64,000 nt of DNA, taken from Actibacterium sp. 188UL27-1. Lineage in GTDB: Bacteria; Pseudomonadota; Alphaproteobacteria; Rhodobacterales; Rhodobacteraceae. Below, one piece after another: positions 48,093 to 56,658 of this stretch. Location: NCBI RefSeq assembly GCF_016901225.1, contig NZ_JAFEUL010000004.1, forward strand, positions 186,001-250,000. Direction: 5' to 3'. The notes beneath the pieces are model-generated. The model did no database searches and had not been told where the DNA came from. It saw only the letters and a list, made by a program, of their open reading frames with translations. Each line of letters opens with the position of its first letter. Position 1 is the stretch's first letter. Made by a program: the position numbers and the translations under genes.

Positions 48093-48746
48093 CTATCGTG
48101 TGGTCTCGGTCAACCGTCGCTGCACATAGTCGGTCACATGTTCCACCATCGTATCCATGAAGGGGTCTTCAAAGAAATGGCCAGATCCCTCGATTTCCGT
48201 ATGGGTGATGGTGATGCCCTTTTGCTCATGCAGTTTGCCGACAAGCGATTGCGTGTCGCGCGGCGGCGCCACACGGTCTGCCGTGCCATTGATGATCAGA
48301 CCAGAGGATGGGCAGGGCGCAAGGAACGAAAAGTCATACATGTTGGCGGGCGGGGATGCCGAGATGAACCCCGTGATCTCGGGCCGCCGCATCAGCAGTT
48401 GCATCCCGATCCAGGCGCCAAAGCTGAAACCGGCCACCCAGCAATGTTTGGCATTCTGGTTCATGGATTGCAGGTAATCCAAGGCGGAGGCCGCATCCGA
48501 CAGCTCACCGATCCCCTGGTCGTATTCGCCTTGGGACCGCCCGACACCGCGGAAATTGAACCGCAGCACCGTGAACCCCATGTTGTAAAAGGCGTAATGC
48601 AGCGCATAGACGACGCGATTGTTCATCGTGCCGCCGAATTGCGGATGCGGGTGCAACACGATTGCGATGGGGGAGTCTTTCTCTTTCTGCGGGTGGTAGC
48701 GTCCTTCCAGCCGGCCGTCGGGGCCTGGGAATATCACTTCGGGCAT
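48093..48746 (-). CDS. Alpha/beta hydrolase
   Basis: 217 residues. Serine hydrolase fold: IVLHPHPQFGGTMNNRVVYA, LRFNFRGVGRSQGEYDQGIG, nucleophile elbow VAGFSFGAWIG (GxSxG), LIINGTADRVAPP with the acid and IEGSGHFFED with the catalytic His. The group of short bacterial hydrolases with HPHPxxGG near the start is widespread; substrate unknown. GAGAGG precedes the ATG at 48746. Divergent from the SUF operon. Confidence 0.9.
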   Translation of the reverse strand: MPEVIFPGPDGRLEGRYHPQKEKDSPIAIVLHPHPQFGGTMNNRVVYALHYAFYNMGFTVLRFNFRGVGRSQGEYDQGIGELSDAASALDYLQSMNQNAKHCWVAGFSFGAWIGMQLLMRRPEITGFISASPPANMYDFSFLAPCPSSGLIINGTADRVAPPRDTQSLVGKLHEQKGITITHTEIEGSGHFFEDPFMDTMVEHVTDYVQRRLTETTR

Positions 48747-48784
48747 ATCTGCCTCTCTTTTGGTCAGGCGGGTCCTGGCGGCGG

Positions 48785-48813
48785 TTGACGGGTGACCCGG
48801 GGCAATCTAGAAC
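48785..48813 (+). promoter_or_regulatory. Probable promoter of the SUF operon
   Basis: TTGACG (48785-48790), 17-base spacer, TAGAAC (48808-48813), about 112 bases before the iscR start. The -10 is the first half of the palindrome at 48808-48820, which points to repression by a regulator bound there. Confidence 0.5.
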
Positions 48814-48820
48814 TATTCTA
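48808..48820. promoter_or_regulatory. Irr-box-like palindrome upstream of iscR
   Basis: TAGAACTATTCTA: perfect 5-bp arms TAGAA/TTCTA around CTA. The pattern TAGAA-N3-TTCTA matches what I recall as the iron-control element bound by Irr in alphaproteobacteria. Binding by Irr is inference; the palindrome and its overlap with the -10 are seen directly. Confidence 0.5.
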
Positions 48821-48924
48821 AATCCGGCTGATATGACGGATAGAGTGGCAGGCAGTTAAGCGCTCCGGCCTGTATCGTCAATGGTTTGTCACGGGTTCTG
48901 GGCAGGCGTTGCAGGGAGGTTGCC

Positions 48925-49383
48925 ATGAAACTAAGCACCAAGGGACGCTATGCCATGGTTGCGCTCTCTGACATTGCCCTGGCTCAAGCGGATGGTCTGG
49001 TGAATTTGACCGAAATCTCGAAGCGTCAGGATATTTCGTTGCCCTATCTGGAGCAGCTCTTTGTCAAGCTGCGGCGGGCAAACCTGGTCGAAAGCGTGCG
49101 CGGGCCCGGCGGCGGCTACAAGCTGGCGCGCCCCCCGAGCGAGATCAGGGTCAGCGAGATCCTGGCCGCCGTGGACGAGACCGTAAGCGCGCTGCATACC
49201 GGGGCGGGGGCCAAGGGTGCCGTTTCAGGCAGCCGGGCGCAGTCGATGACCAACCGATTGTGGGAGGGGCTGAGCGCCCATGTTTACGTGTTTTTGCATC
49301 AGACGCGATTATCGGATGTGATCGGCAATGAGTTGACGCCGTGCCCTGCTGTACCGTCGCTGTTCGAGATGGTGGACGAATGA
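48925..49383 (+). CDS. iscR: Rrf2-family regulator IscR, single-cysteine type
   Basis: 152 residues. Winged-helix regulator of Fe-S assembly genes: MKLSTKGRYAMVALSDIALA, ISLPYLEQLFVKLRRANLVE, SVRGPGGGYKLARPPSEI. The three clustered cysteines that bind the 2Fe-2S cluster in E. coli IscR are absent; the only Cys is 140 in ELTPCPAVPS. From memory, the IscR of Rhodobacter sphaeroides is of the same kind and still senses iron. The frame is open from 48886, but GGGAGG seven bases before the ATG at 48925 sets the start. First gene of the SUF operon. Confidence 0.92.
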   Translation: MKLSTKGRYAMVALSDIALAQADGLVNLTEISKRQDISLPYLEQLFVKLRRANLVESVRGPGGGYKLARPPSEIRVSEILAAVDETVSALHTGAGAKGAVSGSRAQSMTNRLWEGLSAHVYVFLHQTRLSDVIGNELTPCPAVPSLFEMVDE

Positions 49384-49405
49384 GAGAGTTGGTCCCGTGG
49401 AGAGG

Positions 49406-49440
49406 CTGGGGGTTTTCCACCCCCAGACCCCCGGAGAGTA
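49406..49440 (+). repeat. Hairpin plus ACCCCCGGAGAGTATTTTT intergenic motif
   Basis: Stem CTGGGGGT/ACCCCCAG (49406-49413, 49419-49426) with loop TTTCC, directly followed by ACCCCCGGAGAGTATTTTT. It could terminate or attenuate transcription between iscR and the desulfurase gene. The tail resembles the CCTCCGGCGGGGATATTT motif at 12600, and both look like family-wide intergenic repeats. Confidence 0.55.
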
Positions 49441-49471
49441 TTTTTATCAATAAGAAAGCGGGATTGGACCT

Positions 49472-50638
49472 TTGACCCTGGCACGCGCTTATCTGGACTG
49501 GAACGCGACAGCGCCGCTGCGACCAGAGGCGCGCGACGCGATGATTGCCGCCATGGATGTTGTGGGAAATCCGTCGAGCGTTCATGCCGAGGGTCGGGCC
49601 GCTAAGGCAATTGTCGAGCGGGCGCGGGGGCAGGTTGCCGAAGCGCTTGGAGCCGATGCGAGCCAGTTGGTATTTGTCGCGAGTGCAACCGAAGCGGCGG
49701 CATTGGTCCGAGGATTGGTACGACCGCAGATCGATTTTCGCGATGAACCAAGAAAATTTATTGTCAGCGCGGTCGAGCATGACGCGGTCTATGCCCATAA
49801 AGGCGACGCTCCGGAAATTCGGGTGGATGGGTCTGGGATTTGCGATTTGGCATCCTCTGCCGCGGCGGAAACGGATCTATTCGCGTGTACCCAAGGCGAT
49901 CATGTCTTTGCCATGCAGGCGGCGAATAGCGAAACCGGGGTTTTGCAGGATGTTTTGGAGAATATCGGCATCCTGAGGTCGTTTGGCGGCGGGCAGAGTT
50001 TCTTGCTTTGTGATGCCACGCAGATTTTCGGGAAGATGCCGTGGTCGTTTGCGTGGTCAGAGGCTGATTTGGCGATGGCATCGGCCCATAAGGTCGGCGG
50101 ACCAAAGGGTGTTGGCGTGCTTGCGTTGCGGTCTGGGGTGGATGTTGTCGCTCAGATCGCTGGCGGTGGGCAGGAGATGGGGCGGCGTTCAGGTACGGAG
50201 AATGTAATCGGGATCGCAGGTTTCGGAGCTGCGGTAGAGGCGGCGGCGCGGGACTTGGCCGATGGTGTCTGGGAACGGGTGGCCCAACTTAGAAATATTC
50301 TAGAAATAAGTCTGGACGCCGCCGAAAAGGATATTATTTTTGTCGGGAAAGATGCGGCACGACTCCCGAACACCTCCTGTTTCGCGGTTCCCGGATGGAA
50401 AGGTGAGACGCAAGTAATGCAGATGGATCTGGCGGGTTTTGCGGTGTCGGCAGGGTCAGCCTGTTCCAGCGGTAAGGTCAAACCCAGCCGGGTGTTGCGG
50501 GCCATGGGATATGACGAGGTCACTGCGGCAAGCGCCATTCGCGTGTCACTTGGCCCGACGACGACGGAAGATGAGGTGCTGCGGTTCGCCGATGCGTGGA
50601 TCGCGGCATACAGACGGCACAAGGCGCGAGCCGCATGA
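49472..50638 (+). CDS. Cysteine desulfurase, NifS/IscS type
   Basis: 388 residues. PLP enzyme that takes sulfur from cysteine. YLDWNATAPLRPEARDAM at the start, NPSSVHAEGRAAK, QAANSETGVLQDVLEN, the PLP lysine in MASAHKVGGPKGVGVLAL, and the catalytic-loop Cys in VSAGSACSSGKVKPSRVL. The longer cysteine loop marks group I (NifS/IscS), unlike the group II sufS at the end of the same operon. Start probably TTG at 49472. Some family positions are weak (for instance VASATEAAAL instead of TSGATEA), so its activity could be reduced. Confidence 0.88.
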   Translation: MTLARAYLDWNATAPLRPEARDAMIAAMDVVGNPSSVHAEGRAAKAIVERARGQVAEALGADASQLVFVASATEAAALVRGLVRPQIDFRDEPRKFIVSAVEHDAVYAHKGDAPEIRVDGSGICDLASSAAAETDLFACTQGDHVFAMQAANSETGVLQDVLENIGILRSFGGGQSFLLCDATQIFGKMPWSFAWSEADLAMASAHKVGGPKGVGVLALRSGVDVVAQIAGGGQEMGRRSGTENVIGIAGFGAAVEAAARDLADGVWERVAQLRNILEISLDAAEKDIIFVGKDAARLPNTSCFAVPGWKGETQVMQMDLAGFAVSAGSACSSGKVKPSRVLRAMGYDEVTAASAIRVSLGPTTTEDEVLRFADAWIAAYRRHKARAA

Positions 50639-50686
50639 ACAGAAACGTGCAAGTTATCGGATTTGCTCAGATAAAGGGAGACGGAC

Positions 50687-52216
50687 ATGGTTGCTTTGGA
50701 CACGAACGCCGATCTTGAAGTCCGGGAAGGTGTGGACCGCGAAACGGTCGAGACCGTCCAAAATATGGGCACATACAAGTATGGCTGGGAAACCGAGATC
50801 GAGATGGAGTTCGCGCCCAAGGGCCTGAATGAAGACATCGTTCGTCTGATCAGCGAGAAAAACAAAGAGCCGCAATGGATGCTCGATTGGCGGCTGGCAG
50901 CCTACAGGCGCTGGACCGAGATGGAGGAACCAGAATGGGCGATGGTCGATTATCCCAAGATCGACTACCAGGAGCAGTATTACTATGCCTCGCCCAAGAG
51001 CATGGCAGAAAAGCCCAAATCGTTGGATGAGGTCGACCCCAAGCTGCTGGAAACCTACAAGAAACTTGGCATCCCTCTGAAAGAACAGATGATCCTGGCC
51101 GGTGTCGAAGGGGCCGAGGATATGCCTGCTGAAGGTCGCAAGGTCGCTGTGGATGCCGTGTTCGACAGTGTTTCGGTCGGCACGACATTTCAGGCGGAGT
51201 TGAAAAAGGCGGGCGTGATCTTTTGTTCGATCTCGGAGGCCATTCAGGAGCATCCCGATCTGGTGAAGCAATATCTGGGGACGGTCGTGCCGGCCTCGGA
51301 CAACTACTTTGCCACGCTCAATTCGGCGGTCTTTTCCGATGGGTCGTTTGTCTATATTCCGCCCGGCGTGCGCTGCCCGATGGAGTTGAGCACCTATTTC
51401 CGGATCAATGCGGAAAATACGGGGCAGTTTGAGCGGACGTTGATCATCGCCGACAAAGAGGCCTATGTCAGTTATCTGGAAGGCTGCACGGCGCCGATGC
51501 GCGACACAAACCAGTTGCACGCCGCGGTGGTTGAGCTGGTGCTGCTGGACGATGCCGAGATCAAGTATTCCACTGTCCAAAACTGGTTCCCCGGCGACGA
51601 GAACGGGGTGGGCGGTATCTATAATTTTGTGACAAAACGGGCCGATTGCCGGGGGGACCGGGCCAAGGTGATGTGGACGCAGGTTGAGACCGGCTCGGCC
51701 GTGACTTGGAAATACCCGTCCTGCATTTTGCGGGGCGAGGAGAGCCAGGGTGAGTTTTATTCCATCGCCATAGCCAACAACTATCAGCAGGCTGATACGG
51801 GCACCAAGATGGTGCATCTGGGCAAAAACACCAAGTCGCGGATCGTCAGCAAAGGCATCAGCGCGGGCAAGGCCCAGAACACCTATCGCGGGCTGGTTTC
51901 GATGCACCCAAAGGCCAAAGACAGCCGGAACTACACGCAATGCGATAGCCTGCTGATCGGTGATCAGTGCGGGGCGCATACGGTGCCGTATATTGAGGTG
52001 AAGAACAATTCCTCCCGCGTGGAGCATGAGGCGACGACCAGCAAAGTGGATGACGATCAACTCTTTTACTGCCGCCAACGCGGCATGGACGAGGAAGAGG
52101 CGGTTGCCCTCGTCGTCAACGGCTTTTGCAAAGAGGTGCTGCAAGCGCTGCCCATGGAGTTCGCCATGGAAGCCCAACAACTTGTCGCGATCTCATTAGA
52201 AGGCAGCGTGGGTTAA
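50687..52216 (+). CDS. sufB: Fe-S cluster scaffold SufB
   Basis: 509 residues. Core of the SufBC2D scaffold on which Fe-S clusters are built. The N-terminal helical domain (about 1-130, [18 protein letters not shown]) is followed by the beta-helix with [60 protein letters not shown] and the C-terminal [20 protein letters not shown]. Conserved Cys and His expected for cluster formation are present. AGGGAG lies before the ATG. Confidence 0.97.
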   Translation: MVALDTNADLEVREGVDRETVETVQNMGTYKYGWETEIEMEFAPKGLNEDIVRLISEKNKEPQWMLDWRLAAYRRWTEMEEPEWAMVDYPKIDYQEQYYYASPKSMAEKPKSLDEVDPKLLETYKKLGIPLKEQMILAGVEGAEDMPAEGRKVAVDAVFDSVSVGTTFQAELKKAGVIFCSISEAIQEHPDLVKQYLGTVVPASDNYFATLNSAVFSDGSFVYIPPGVRCPMELSTYFRINAENTGQFERTLIIADKEAYVSYLEGCTAPMRDTNQLHAAVVELVLLDDAEIKYSTVQNWFPGDENGVGGIYNFVTKRADCRGDRAKVMWTQVETGSAVTWKYPSCILRGEESQGEFYSIAIANNYQQADTGTKMVHLGKNTKSRIVSKGISAGKAQNTYRGLVSMHPKAKDSRNYTQCDSLLIGDQCGAHTVPYIEVKNNSSRVEHEATTSKVDDDQLFYCRQRGMDEEEAVALVVNGFCKEVLQALPMEFAMEAQQLVAISLEGSVG

Positions 52217-52217
52217 C

Positions 52218-52430
52218 ATGATCAATTGGCCCAAACGGAGTGAGGTTATTGCAGGTGTTCTGTTAGCGTCTAGCTGGACCTTTCCAGGCCTGATAGTCCT
52301 GCTGTCTCTCCAGTTGACAACTGGTGGCAATATTGCAGGATTACTATTGGTTCCGTGGGCTATGATTGGACTATGGGCTCTCTGCATGTGGCACTCCTTC
52401 AAGTCGACAACTCAAGATGGTGGGACCTAG
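52218..52430 (+). CDS. Small membrane protein inside the SUF operon
   Basis: 70 residues with two hydrophobic segments (about 8-32, VIAGVLLASSWTFPGLIVLL, and 38-60, IAGLLLVPWAMIGLWALCMW) and a polar tail. One base separates its ATG from the sufB stop, so translation is probably coupled. Not a family I recognise. Codon use is more AT-rich than in its neighbours, which may mean recent arrival or weak expression. Confidence 0.6.
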   Translation: MINWPKRSEVIAGVLLASSWTFPGLIVLLSLQLTTGGNIAGLLLVPWAMIGLWALCMWHSFKSTTQDGGT

Positions 52431-52560
52431 CGTTTGGCAAAAAATGGTCCTGGCCTCCATTGGCTCAACGGGGATGGTATTTTGCACCAACGATAGGGAC
52501 CGCGGTTCATCGAGTATCGAGGGTTAGTAAAAAGCAGTGTCACCTTGGGGTAATTCGAAG

Positions 52561-52872
52561 ATGATCGTGACGACGACACCGACGATTGAGGGAAAGGCCA
52601 TCCGGTCTTACCACGGGGTGGTCGTGGGAGAGGCCATTCTTGGGGCGAATGTCTTTCGGGATATCTTCGCGGGGATCACCGACATCATTGGTGGTCGATC
52701 CTCGGCCTATGAAGCCAGCCTCGGTGAGGCGCGCGAGACGGCTTTGCGTGAGTTGGAGGAGCGGGCCGTCGCCGCGGGGGCCAATGCAGTGGTGGGTGTC
52801 GATCTGGATTACGAAGTGATCAACAACATACTCATGGTTTCGGCCTCGGGCACGGCGGTAAAGGTCGGCTGA
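52561..52872 (+). CDS. YbjQ/UPF0145-family protein
   Basis: 103 residues. Starts [20 protein letters not shown], with [40 protein letters not shown] and [20 protein letters not shown], the family pattern. YbjQ proteins form pentameric rings of unknown function; some are linked to metals. The ATG at 52561 is preferred over a GTG at 52537. Lies between sufB and sufC on the same strand. Confidence 0.88.
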   Translation: MIVTTTPTIEGKAIRSYHGVVVGEAILGANVFRDIFAGITDIIGGRSSAYEASLGEARETALRELEERAVAAGANAVVGVDLDYEVINNILMVSASGTAVKVG

Positions 52873-52981
52873 GCCGTGATACTGCAAGTGATATATCCTT
52901 TGCGTTGCGGTCGCGCTGTTTTCGCGCTCTTGCCGTTTTGTCGCCGCATTACGGCGGCAGATTGTTCGACGTTAGGGGACA

Positions 52982-53503
52982 ATGATGGGATCGCGTCGGG
53001 ATATGGATCACCGGTTTGCAGAACGGATCAAACGGATCGAAGGCGGGACGCAGTGGGAGCCCGACGGCGTGCTGTTGCCCGACCGGTCGGTAGATCGCAA
53101 AAAACGCTCGAAAAAAGGCGAAGTGGCCAGCAACGCGGCCTATCCGCTGTCCATCGTGCTGGCCTTTGTGCTGGGCATGCTGACCGTTTTGATCGCCCGT
53201 TATGTGCGGTTCCAGATGTTTGGCATGCCGGGCGGCGGCGGAGATGTTTTGGCCGATCACCTGTTCATGGATGCGGCCATGTCATCATGCATCGGCTTTC
53301 TGATCCGCATGGTAACCAATATGAAATCGCCGATACATATGTCGGCAAAGGGTTTTGGGATCACAGCAGGTGTGCTGACCATGCATATGGCCGTGCACCG
53401 GATGCCAGACCTGTTCGAACGGTTGTTCAGCCCCGATTGGGTCTACCAGGTGATCGCGACGACCGAGCCCAACGGATTTTTGTTCTTCACCCTTGGCGGC
53501 TGA
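52982..53503 (+). CDS. Membrane protein of unknown function in the SUF operon (A)
   Basis: 173 residues. A basic cytoplasmic N-terminus (MDHRFAERIKRIEGGTQWEP, then DRKKRSKKGEVAS) followed by three hydrophobic stretches (about 57-75, 95-110 and 123-140). Not recognised. The N-terminal pattern of an aromatic residue, RIKRIEG, is repeated in the next gene, so the two seem related in that part. AGGGG precedes the start. Between the UPF0145 gene and sufC. Confidence 0.65.
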   Translation: MMGSRRDMDHRFAERIKRIEGGTQWEPDGVLLPDRSVDRKKRSKKGEVASNAAYPLSIVLAFVLGMLTVLIARYVRFQMFGMPGGGGDVLADHLFMDAAMSSCIGFLIRMVTNMKSPIHMSAKGFGITAGVLTMHMAVHRMPDLFERLFSPDWVYQVIATTEPNGFLFFTLGG

Positions 53504-53506
53504 TCC

Positions 53507-53980
53507 GTGCCCGAGCCGGATTTCGACTTTCAACAACGCGTCAAGCGGATCGTCGGGACAGAGGCGCTCAAGCCCGCCATCGCATCAAAACGGACCAGGG
53601 CAGGGCCGCTGGATTATCTTGGGACGCTGGCACACGCCCTGCGGCTGCCGTTTGCCTTTGTGATTGGAATGGCGGCGGGATTTGCGACACGGTGCGCCGG
53701 GTTCCACTACGGCGCGCCAAGCATTTTCTTTGGTGCGGGCAGCGGTCAGGTGTCGCTGTTTGCATCCGACATCCCGCTCGCGTTCTTCTTTGGACTGGCT
53801 TTCGCCGCGATCTTTCGCATGACCGGTTTCCTGGCGATCATTGTCCAGGTGACCGGGTTGGTCTTTTTCATCCTGGCCGAGGCGAGCCTGGCCGATCAGT
53901 TCCCATGGCTTTGGGAAAACGCGTTCTCACGCCGCTACATGCTGTCGATGACATCGGCATTTGGAGCACTGGCCCGGTAG
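53507..53980 (+). CDS. Membrane protein of unknown function in the SUF operon (B)
   Basis: 157 residues. N-terminal FDFQQRVKRIVGTEALKPAI resembles the start of the preceding gene product; then three to four hydrophobic segments (about 45-62, FAFVIGMAAGFATRCA; 85-103; 105-125). Start GTG at 53507, three bases after the previous stop, so the two are co-translated. Not recognised. The position inside a conserved Fe-S operon hints at a supporting role, which is inference. Confidence 0.65.
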   Translation: MPEPDFDFQQRVKRIVGTEALKPAIASKRTRAGPLDYLGTLAHALRLPFAFVIGMAAGFATRCAGFHYGAPSIFFGAGSGQVSLFASDIPLAFFFGLAFAAIFRMTGFLAIIVQVTGLVFFILAEASLADQFPWLWENAFSRRYMLSMTSAFGALAR

Positions 53981-54091
53981 CAAGGCTTGCTTTGGGGGCC
54001 GCGCGCTCCTTTCACCATATCTGTCAACGAACCGCGTTCAGCCATCCCCGTATGCGGGCTGTGGCAGCGCACCATTCTCAACGAGGGCACC

Positions 54092-54847
54092 ATGCTTGAG
54101 ATCAAGAACCTTCATGTGAAGCTGGAAGAAGAAGACAAGGCGATCCTGAAAGGGGTAAACCTGACAGTGGAGGCGGGCAAGGTCCATGCGATCATGGGGC
54201 CCAATGGCTCTGGCAAATCGACCCTGTCCTATGTGATGTCCGGCCGGGACGGGTATGAGGTGACCGATGGAACCGCCGCTTTGGGGGGCGAAGATATCCT
54301 GGATATGGATCCAGAAGAGCGCGCCGCGGCCGGTCTGTTTCTGGCGTTTCAATATCCGGTTGAGATCCCCGGTGTGGGCAATATGACCTTCCTGCGCACG
54401 GCATTGAATGCCCAACGCAAGGCCCGCGGCGAAGATGAAATGAGCGCCGCTGATTTTCTGAAACTGGTCCGTGCCAAGGCCAAGGACCTAAAGATTGATG
54501 CCGATATGCTTAAGCGTCCAGTCAATGTGGGTTTCTCGGGCGGGGAGAAAAAGCGCAACGAGATCCTGCAGATGGCCATGTTGGAACCTAAGATGTGCAT
54601 TCTGGACGAGACGGATTCGGGGCTGGACGTCGATGCAATGAAGCTGGTCAGCGATGGCGTGAATGCCTTGCGCGACGAGGGGCGGTCTTTCCTGGTGATC
54701 ACCCACTACCAGCGCCTGTTGGATCATATCAAACCGGATGTCGTACATATCATGGCTGACGGCCGCATTGTGAAATCGGGCGGGCCCGATCTGGCGCTGG
54801 AAGTCGAAAACAATGGGTATGCCGACATTCTTGCGGAGGTTGCGTGA
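54092..54847 (+). CDS. sufC: Fe-S cluster assembly ATPase SufC
   Basis: 251 residues. ABC-type ATPase of the SufBCD complex. Walker A AIMGPNGSGKSTLSYVMSG, Q-loop FLAFQYPVEIPGV, signature VGFSGGEKKRNEILQMAM, Walker B MCILDETDSGLDVDA, switch His in LVITHYQRLLDHIKPD. The frame is open from 53987, but the ATG at 54092 with GAGG upstream is the family start. Stop overlaps the sufD start region. Confidence 0.97.
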   Translation: MLEIKNLHVKLEEEDKAILKGVNLTVEAGKVHAIMGPNGSGKSTLSYVMSGRDGYEVTDGTAALGGEDILDMDPEERAAAGLFLAFQYPVEIPGVGNMTFLRTALNAQRKARGEDEMSAADFLKLVRAKAKDLKIDADMLKRPVNVGFSGGEKKRNEILQMAMLEPKMCILDETDSGLDVDAMKLVSDGVNALRDEGRSFLVITHYQRLLDHIKPDVVHIMADGRIVKSGGPDLALEVENNGYADILAEVA

Positions 54848-56145
54848 TGGGCGCCTTGAAACAGGTGAGTCAGGCAAAAACCAACGCGACCGAGGAGCGG
54901 TTAGCCAGGCTGACGCTGCCGCAGGGGGCCGGTTGGGCGACCGAAGCGCGTGAGGGGGCGTTGGCCCGCCTGCGGGCGATGGGTTTGCCGGGGCGTCGGG
55001 ACGAATACTGGCGTTACACTAGACCGGATACCTTGGTGCAGCCATCGGCGCCCGAGGCAGCGTTGTTCCACAATGATGAAGGGCCGTTGTTCGACACCAT
55101 TGATCGCGTCAAGCTGGTTTTTGTCGATGGCGTCTTTGACCCAGACCTTTCCGACGATCCGGCCCTCGGCGGGGTGGAGATTGAACGGCTGAGCGATGCA
55201 AGCCAGGCAGACATTCACTGGTCCAAGGATTTGTATGGTGTGCTTGAAACAGACGGTCAGTCCCATGTGGATCGCCCCTTTGCTGCGATGAACACGGCCT
55301 TTGCCGGCGATGGCATCGTCATCCGCGCAACCGGCAAGGCGGAGAAGCCGGTAAACCTCGTTTACCTTCATAAATCAGTGAGTTCTGATGCGATCCTCCA
55401 CCATGTTGTCCGCGTGGAAAGCGGCGCTGAATTGACCATGCTGGAGACAGGCCCAGCCGCGGCCCGGTTCAACAAATGCATGGAGGTGGACGTGGCTGCC
55501 GGTGGCACTTTCCACCACATCCGTGCCCAGGGTCGTGACCATGAACGCCGGGCCGTCACCCATATTTTCGCCCGGTTGGCAGAAAAATCCGTGTTCAAGT
55601 CATTCACGATGACAGCCAATGGTGTGCTGACGCGGAACGAGGCCGTGATCGACATAACTGGCGATGATGCTGTGGCCCATATCGCCGGCGCCGCATTGGG
55701 TGATGGCGACTTCTTGCATGACGACACCGTGTTCATCACCCATGATGCCGTTGGATGCGAAAGCCGCCAGGTGTTCAAGAAAGTGCTGCGCAATGGCGCT
55801 GTCGGAGTGTTCCAGGGCAAGATCCTTGTCAAACAGGGCGCGCAAAAGACCGACGGCTACCAGATCAGTCAATCACTGCTGTTGGATGATGACAGCCAGT
55901 TCCTCGCCAAACCGGAATTGGAAATCTATGCCGATGATGTCGCGTGTTCCCATGGCTCAACATCTGGCGCAATTGATGAGGAGGGGCTATTCTACTTGCG
56001 CTCCCGCGGCATCCCCGAAGGTCCGGCGACAGATCTGATGGTGCTCGCCTTCCTGGCTGAGGCGATCGAAGAGATCGATGATCAGGAGATCGCCGCCGAC
56101 ATCACCGACCGTCTGGAAAGCTGGCTGGCGCGTCGGCGCGGGTAA
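54847..56145 (+). CDS. sufD: Fe-S cluster assembly protein SufD
   Basis: 432 residues. Paralog of SufB and its scaffold partner. GRRDEYWRYTRPDTL at the N-terminus, beta-helix middle, and the C-terminal KPELEIYADDVACSHGSTSG plus FYLRSRGIPEGPATDLMVLA with the conserved His. A GTG at 54844 and an ATG at 54847 are both in frame; GGAGG is better spaced for the ATG, which overlaps the sufC stop by one base. Confidence 0.95.
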   Translation: MGALKQVSQAKTNATEERLARLTLPQGAGWATEAREGALARLRAMGLPGRRDEYWRYTRPDTLVQPSAPEAALFHNDEGPLFDTIDRVKLVFVDGVFDPDLSDDPALGGVEIERLSDASQADIHWSKDLYGVLETDGQSHVDRPFAAMNTAFAGDGIVIRATGKAEKPVNLVYLHKSVSSDAILHHVVRVESGAELTMLETGPAAARFNKCMEVDVAAGGTFHHIRAQGRDHERRAVTHIFARLAEKSVFKSFTMTANGVLTRNEAVIDITGDDAVAHIAGAALGDGDFLHDDTVFITHDAVGCESRQVFKKVLRNGAVGVFQGKILVKQGAQKTDGYQISQSLLLDDDSQFLAKPELEIYADDVACSHGSTSGAIDEEGLFYLRSRGIPEGPATDLMVLAFLAEAIEEIDDQEIAADITDRLESWLARRRG

Positions 56146-56148
56146 GCA

Positions 56149-56634
56149 ATGGCTGTCACGACAGAGATCCTAAGGACATATCGGGCGCCGCGTGCGGTCA
56201 TGCGGCGCCTGCTCAGTGATGGGCCACGCGAAGATCGCGCCATCGCCTTTGTGATGGCGGCCTGTTTCGTGATCTTCATCGGCCAATGGCCCCTTGCCAG
56301 CCGTTTGGCGTTCGAAGAGCCCGACATCCCATTGCAGGCCCGTCTCAGCAGCGCGCTTTTGGTTTGGGTTTTTGCAATGCCGATTTTCTTTTACGGTCTG
56401 GCGGGTCTCAGCCATCTGATCGCCAAGGTAGTGGGCGGGCAGGGCAGCTACTACCGCGCGCGGGTGGCCCTGTTTTGGACATTGCTGGTGATATCGCCGC
56501 TGATGCTGTTGCGGGGATTGGTCGCGGGGTTCATCGGGGCAGGGCCGGAGTTGACAGCGACCGATATCGCGGTGACCCTTGCATTCTTCACGCTTTGGTT
56601 CATATCGCTCAGCGAAGCAGAGCGCGGCACCTGA
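56149..56634 (+). CDS. Yip1-like integral membrane protein
   Basis: 161 residues with about four to five hydrophobic segments (about 32-50, 68-88, 105-125, 135-155). AFVMAACFVIFIGQWPLASR and YGLAGLSHLIAKVVGGQGSY resemble Yip1-domain membrane proteins of Rhodobacteraceae. Three bases after the sufD stop. Function unknown; its placement between sufD and sufS repeats in relatives, as I recall. Confidence 0.7.
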   Translation: MAVTTEILRTYRAPRAVMRRLLSDGPREDRAIAFVMAACFVIFIGQWPLASRLAFEEPDIPLQARLSSALLVWVFAMPIFFYGLAGLSHLIAKVVGGQGSYYRARVALFWTLLVISPLMLLRGLVAGFIGAGPELTATDIAVTLAFFTLWFISLSEAERGT

Positions 56635-56658
56635 ATTCCCGCGCGTCAGGACACATCC

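Noticed and set aside
50654-52180. 508-codon minus-strand frame opposite sufB
   Set aside because: Exact antisense of sufB, no ribosome binding site, composition of an antisense shadow.
52876-54099. 407-codon plus-strand frame across the two membrane-protein genes
   Set aside because: Arginine-rich translation in the wrong frame; the two overlapping frames at 52982 and 53507 have hydrophobic segments and proper starts.
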